64,000 bases of DNA from Oegoconia quadripuncta. Its lineage: Eukaryota > Arthropoda > Insecta > Lepidoptera > Autostichidae. Below the pieces are notes generated by a model, which was given only the letters and a program-made list of their open reading frames with translations, searched no databases and had not been told where the DNA came from. The stretch covers positions 15,935,505 through 15,999,504 of the forward strand of contig OX438757.1 of NCBI GenBank assembly GCA_949316235.1, written 5' to 3'. Below are positions 62,493-64,000 of the stretch, piece by piece. How positions within the stretch are numbered: position 1 is the first letter of the stretch; each line of letters begins with the position of its first letter. Both the position numbers and the translations under genes were made by a program.

Positions 62493-63520
62493 AAGAGCCC
62501 AAAGGTGCCTATAAATGTAAAAACAATTGAAATTGATTAGGCCTGAGTGTAATTACCTCATGAGGGACTTGGGGCAAGTATTTTTAAGATATTTAACTTT
62601 TTACACAGTTATTCGGTGTATTTGAATTTGTTTTTTCAACATTCAATTGATAGTTATTGAATATCAAATTTATAAATGAAGTCTTTTTTTTTCAAAATAA
62701 TGAAAATTTGTAATGATTGATTTGGAAATCAGTTGATATAACATAATTATGTATTAACCTCACGGACATTGTATGGATGAATATTGAACTAACACGTAAT
62801 GTAGCCAAGTCCGGCGCTGTTTACCTGGTATTCAGATGTGTTTGAGTTGAAACCAAAGGAAGAATACTTCCCTTTCTTTTACACATTGCAGCTTTCAAGC
62901 CAAAAGCTTTCAAAGTTAGAGATGCAAAGCACAATCTTATTTACATGTTAAGTTGGCAAGATCCATCAAATATAAATAACTATTTAAGAATTTAAAAACA
63001 AAAGACCAGACGGAATATTTTTTATCAAGCGGACGCCTTGTTGGATTTTTTAATCATAAAATGTATCCTATGACAGTCTGGGTACCAAGACGACTCTAAC
63101 GACACCATGCATTTCGAAATTGGTCCCGCATACAGGATGCGCCAAAGGAACGGACATACATACATACACTCAAAAAATATTACCCTCCTTCCTTGGGCAG
63201 TCGGGTAAAAACACGACTGCCATTGACAAAAAATAAACTAAAAAAGCCAAAAATAATAGGTATATACATTTTTTTTTTTTATATGAGACCATTCATGCTG
63301 CAAGCTAATAGCTTACAGCGTGGCTCTACCACTACAGATGATTACACTACAGATACAGATGATTATTTCAAGATGAACTATTCAAAGCTCTTGGTGATTT
63401 TTAAGATAGAGTATTCACAAATTATAAATACAACACATTGTATTTTTATTTATTTAGACACATCTCTCATGTATGTTTGATCTATATTTTACAGTCGGGG
63501 TACTTATAGTATCTTATCTT
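62493..63520. other. No gene recognised; short shared repeat at 63178-63212
   Basis: Contains the 35-bp repeat described at 14465. The rest is unassigned. Confidence 0.35.
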
Positions 63521-63522
63521 TA

Positions 63523-63745
63523 GACGGCATTTCCATACCTCTAATAAATAGTTTAACTGATCTGTTGGGAATCCATATCAGGTAGTCCAGATATTCGGTT
63601 TCCATATGTCAACAGAAAATACCGATCACACTGAGCAAATAGTGTTTAGCGCCATTTCCATTCTTTTATAGTTTGGCTGGTCTATTTAGGTTCACATTAG
63701 GTGTCCCAGATCTTTATCCTAGCATATGTTACCCGCATTAATATA
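63523..63745. repeat. Two diverged direct repeats, period about 125
   Basis: GGCATTTCCATACCTCTAAT .. AGGTAGTCCAGATATTCGGT .. CATATGTCA and CGCCATTTCCATTCTTTTAT .. AGGTGTCCCAGATCTTTATC .. CATATGTTACC are clearly related at about 70% identity. Confidence 0.6.
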
Positions 63746-63877
63746 AGGATTCCAACAACAACACATTCAAATAATTCCGTTGACGCGTTTAGACGTTACG
63801 GTGGAATAAAGGAACTCGCATACATACACACATTTTTTGCCCGTGGTCAGTGTAATAGGGTTTGCGAAACGGACGGC

Positions 63878-64000
63878 GAGGGTTCGATCCCCAGCGGGGT
63901 ACATGTATAGTACACGGTTTAGTTGGTGATATATCATTTTAAATGTCCGCCTTGCTAGCTACTGTCGTGGTCCTGTTGTCAGAGATAAGATAGCCAGTCC
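63878..64000 (+). mobile_element. SINE2, cut by the right window edge
   Basis: GAGGGTTCGATCCCCAGCGG (B box), ATGTCCGCCTTGCTAGCTAC and AGATAAGATAGCCAGTCC at the end of the window. Confidence 0.85.

Noticed and set aside
1..64000. CRISPR array, bacterial operon or phage
   Set aside because: No regularly spaced identical repeats with unique spacers, no clustered short-spaced genes; introns, SINEs and LINEs point to a eukaryotic chromosome.

Overview
The window looks like a transposon-dense piece of an insect nuclear genome, most likely a moth or butterfly. This is an inference: I recognise several dispersed repeats as lepidopteran types (two tRNA-derived SINE families, Helitron-like ends with a CGCGG hairpin and a CTAG terminus, RTE/Jockey-type LINE tails), and coding exons are rare and separated by long AT-rich DNA. 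There are no bacterial-type operons, CRISPR arrays, rRNAs or intact tRNA genes. No database search was run.

The only host gene I can support is the 5' part of a glycoside hydrolase family 27 enzyme (alpha-galactosidase / alpha-N-acetylgalactosaminidase) on the minus strand. Exon 1 (6507-6356) carries a signal peptide and the start of the catalytic domain. Exon 2 (3495-3321) carries the IDDCW active-site motif. Both exons are open, their splice sites fit, and the junction restores a split Ser codon in the family motif CISE. The remaining exons must lie beyond the left edge. The 2.86-kb intron is packed with nested transposons.

The rest is mobile DNA in many layers. (1) Non-LTR retrotransposons: a nearly complete endonuclease/RT ORF cut by the left edge (2-2236); a 5'-truncated RT copy on the minus strand (30390-32084) sitting inside an older short repeat whose empty form occurs at 40370-40505; several truncated 3' ends with (TTTGA)n, (TTTGAG)n, (TTA)n or (ATG)n tails; RTE-type C-terminal fragments; and a GC-rich R1-like 3' end with a 13-bp target duplication (47516-47882). 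(2) Three tRNA-derived SINE families: SINE1 (ATG tail), SINE2 (about 330 bp, at least 14 copies or fragments) and SINE3 (about 270 bp, about 11). (3) MITEs and foldback elements, including a 755-bp long-TIR element, a 1.06-kb foldback with 78-bp arms, and a 421-bp mariner-like element with TA duplication inserted in a LINE. (4) Decayed retroelement coding regions at 14.6-15.0 kb and 39.3-40.06 kb. (5) Microsatellites and degenerate minisatellites.

The most useful observations are the intact GH27 exons, several insertions datable from empty sites or target duplications, a tandem-plus-inverted rearrangement at 21.7-23.6 kb whose junction lies in microhomology between two SINE families, and hairpins with near-perfect stems that could give small RNAs. 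I found no convincing new gene system. The candidates for something undescribed are the complex foldback at 44.5-45.6 kb and the SINE-plus-165-bp unit shared by 41.5 and 59.2 kb.
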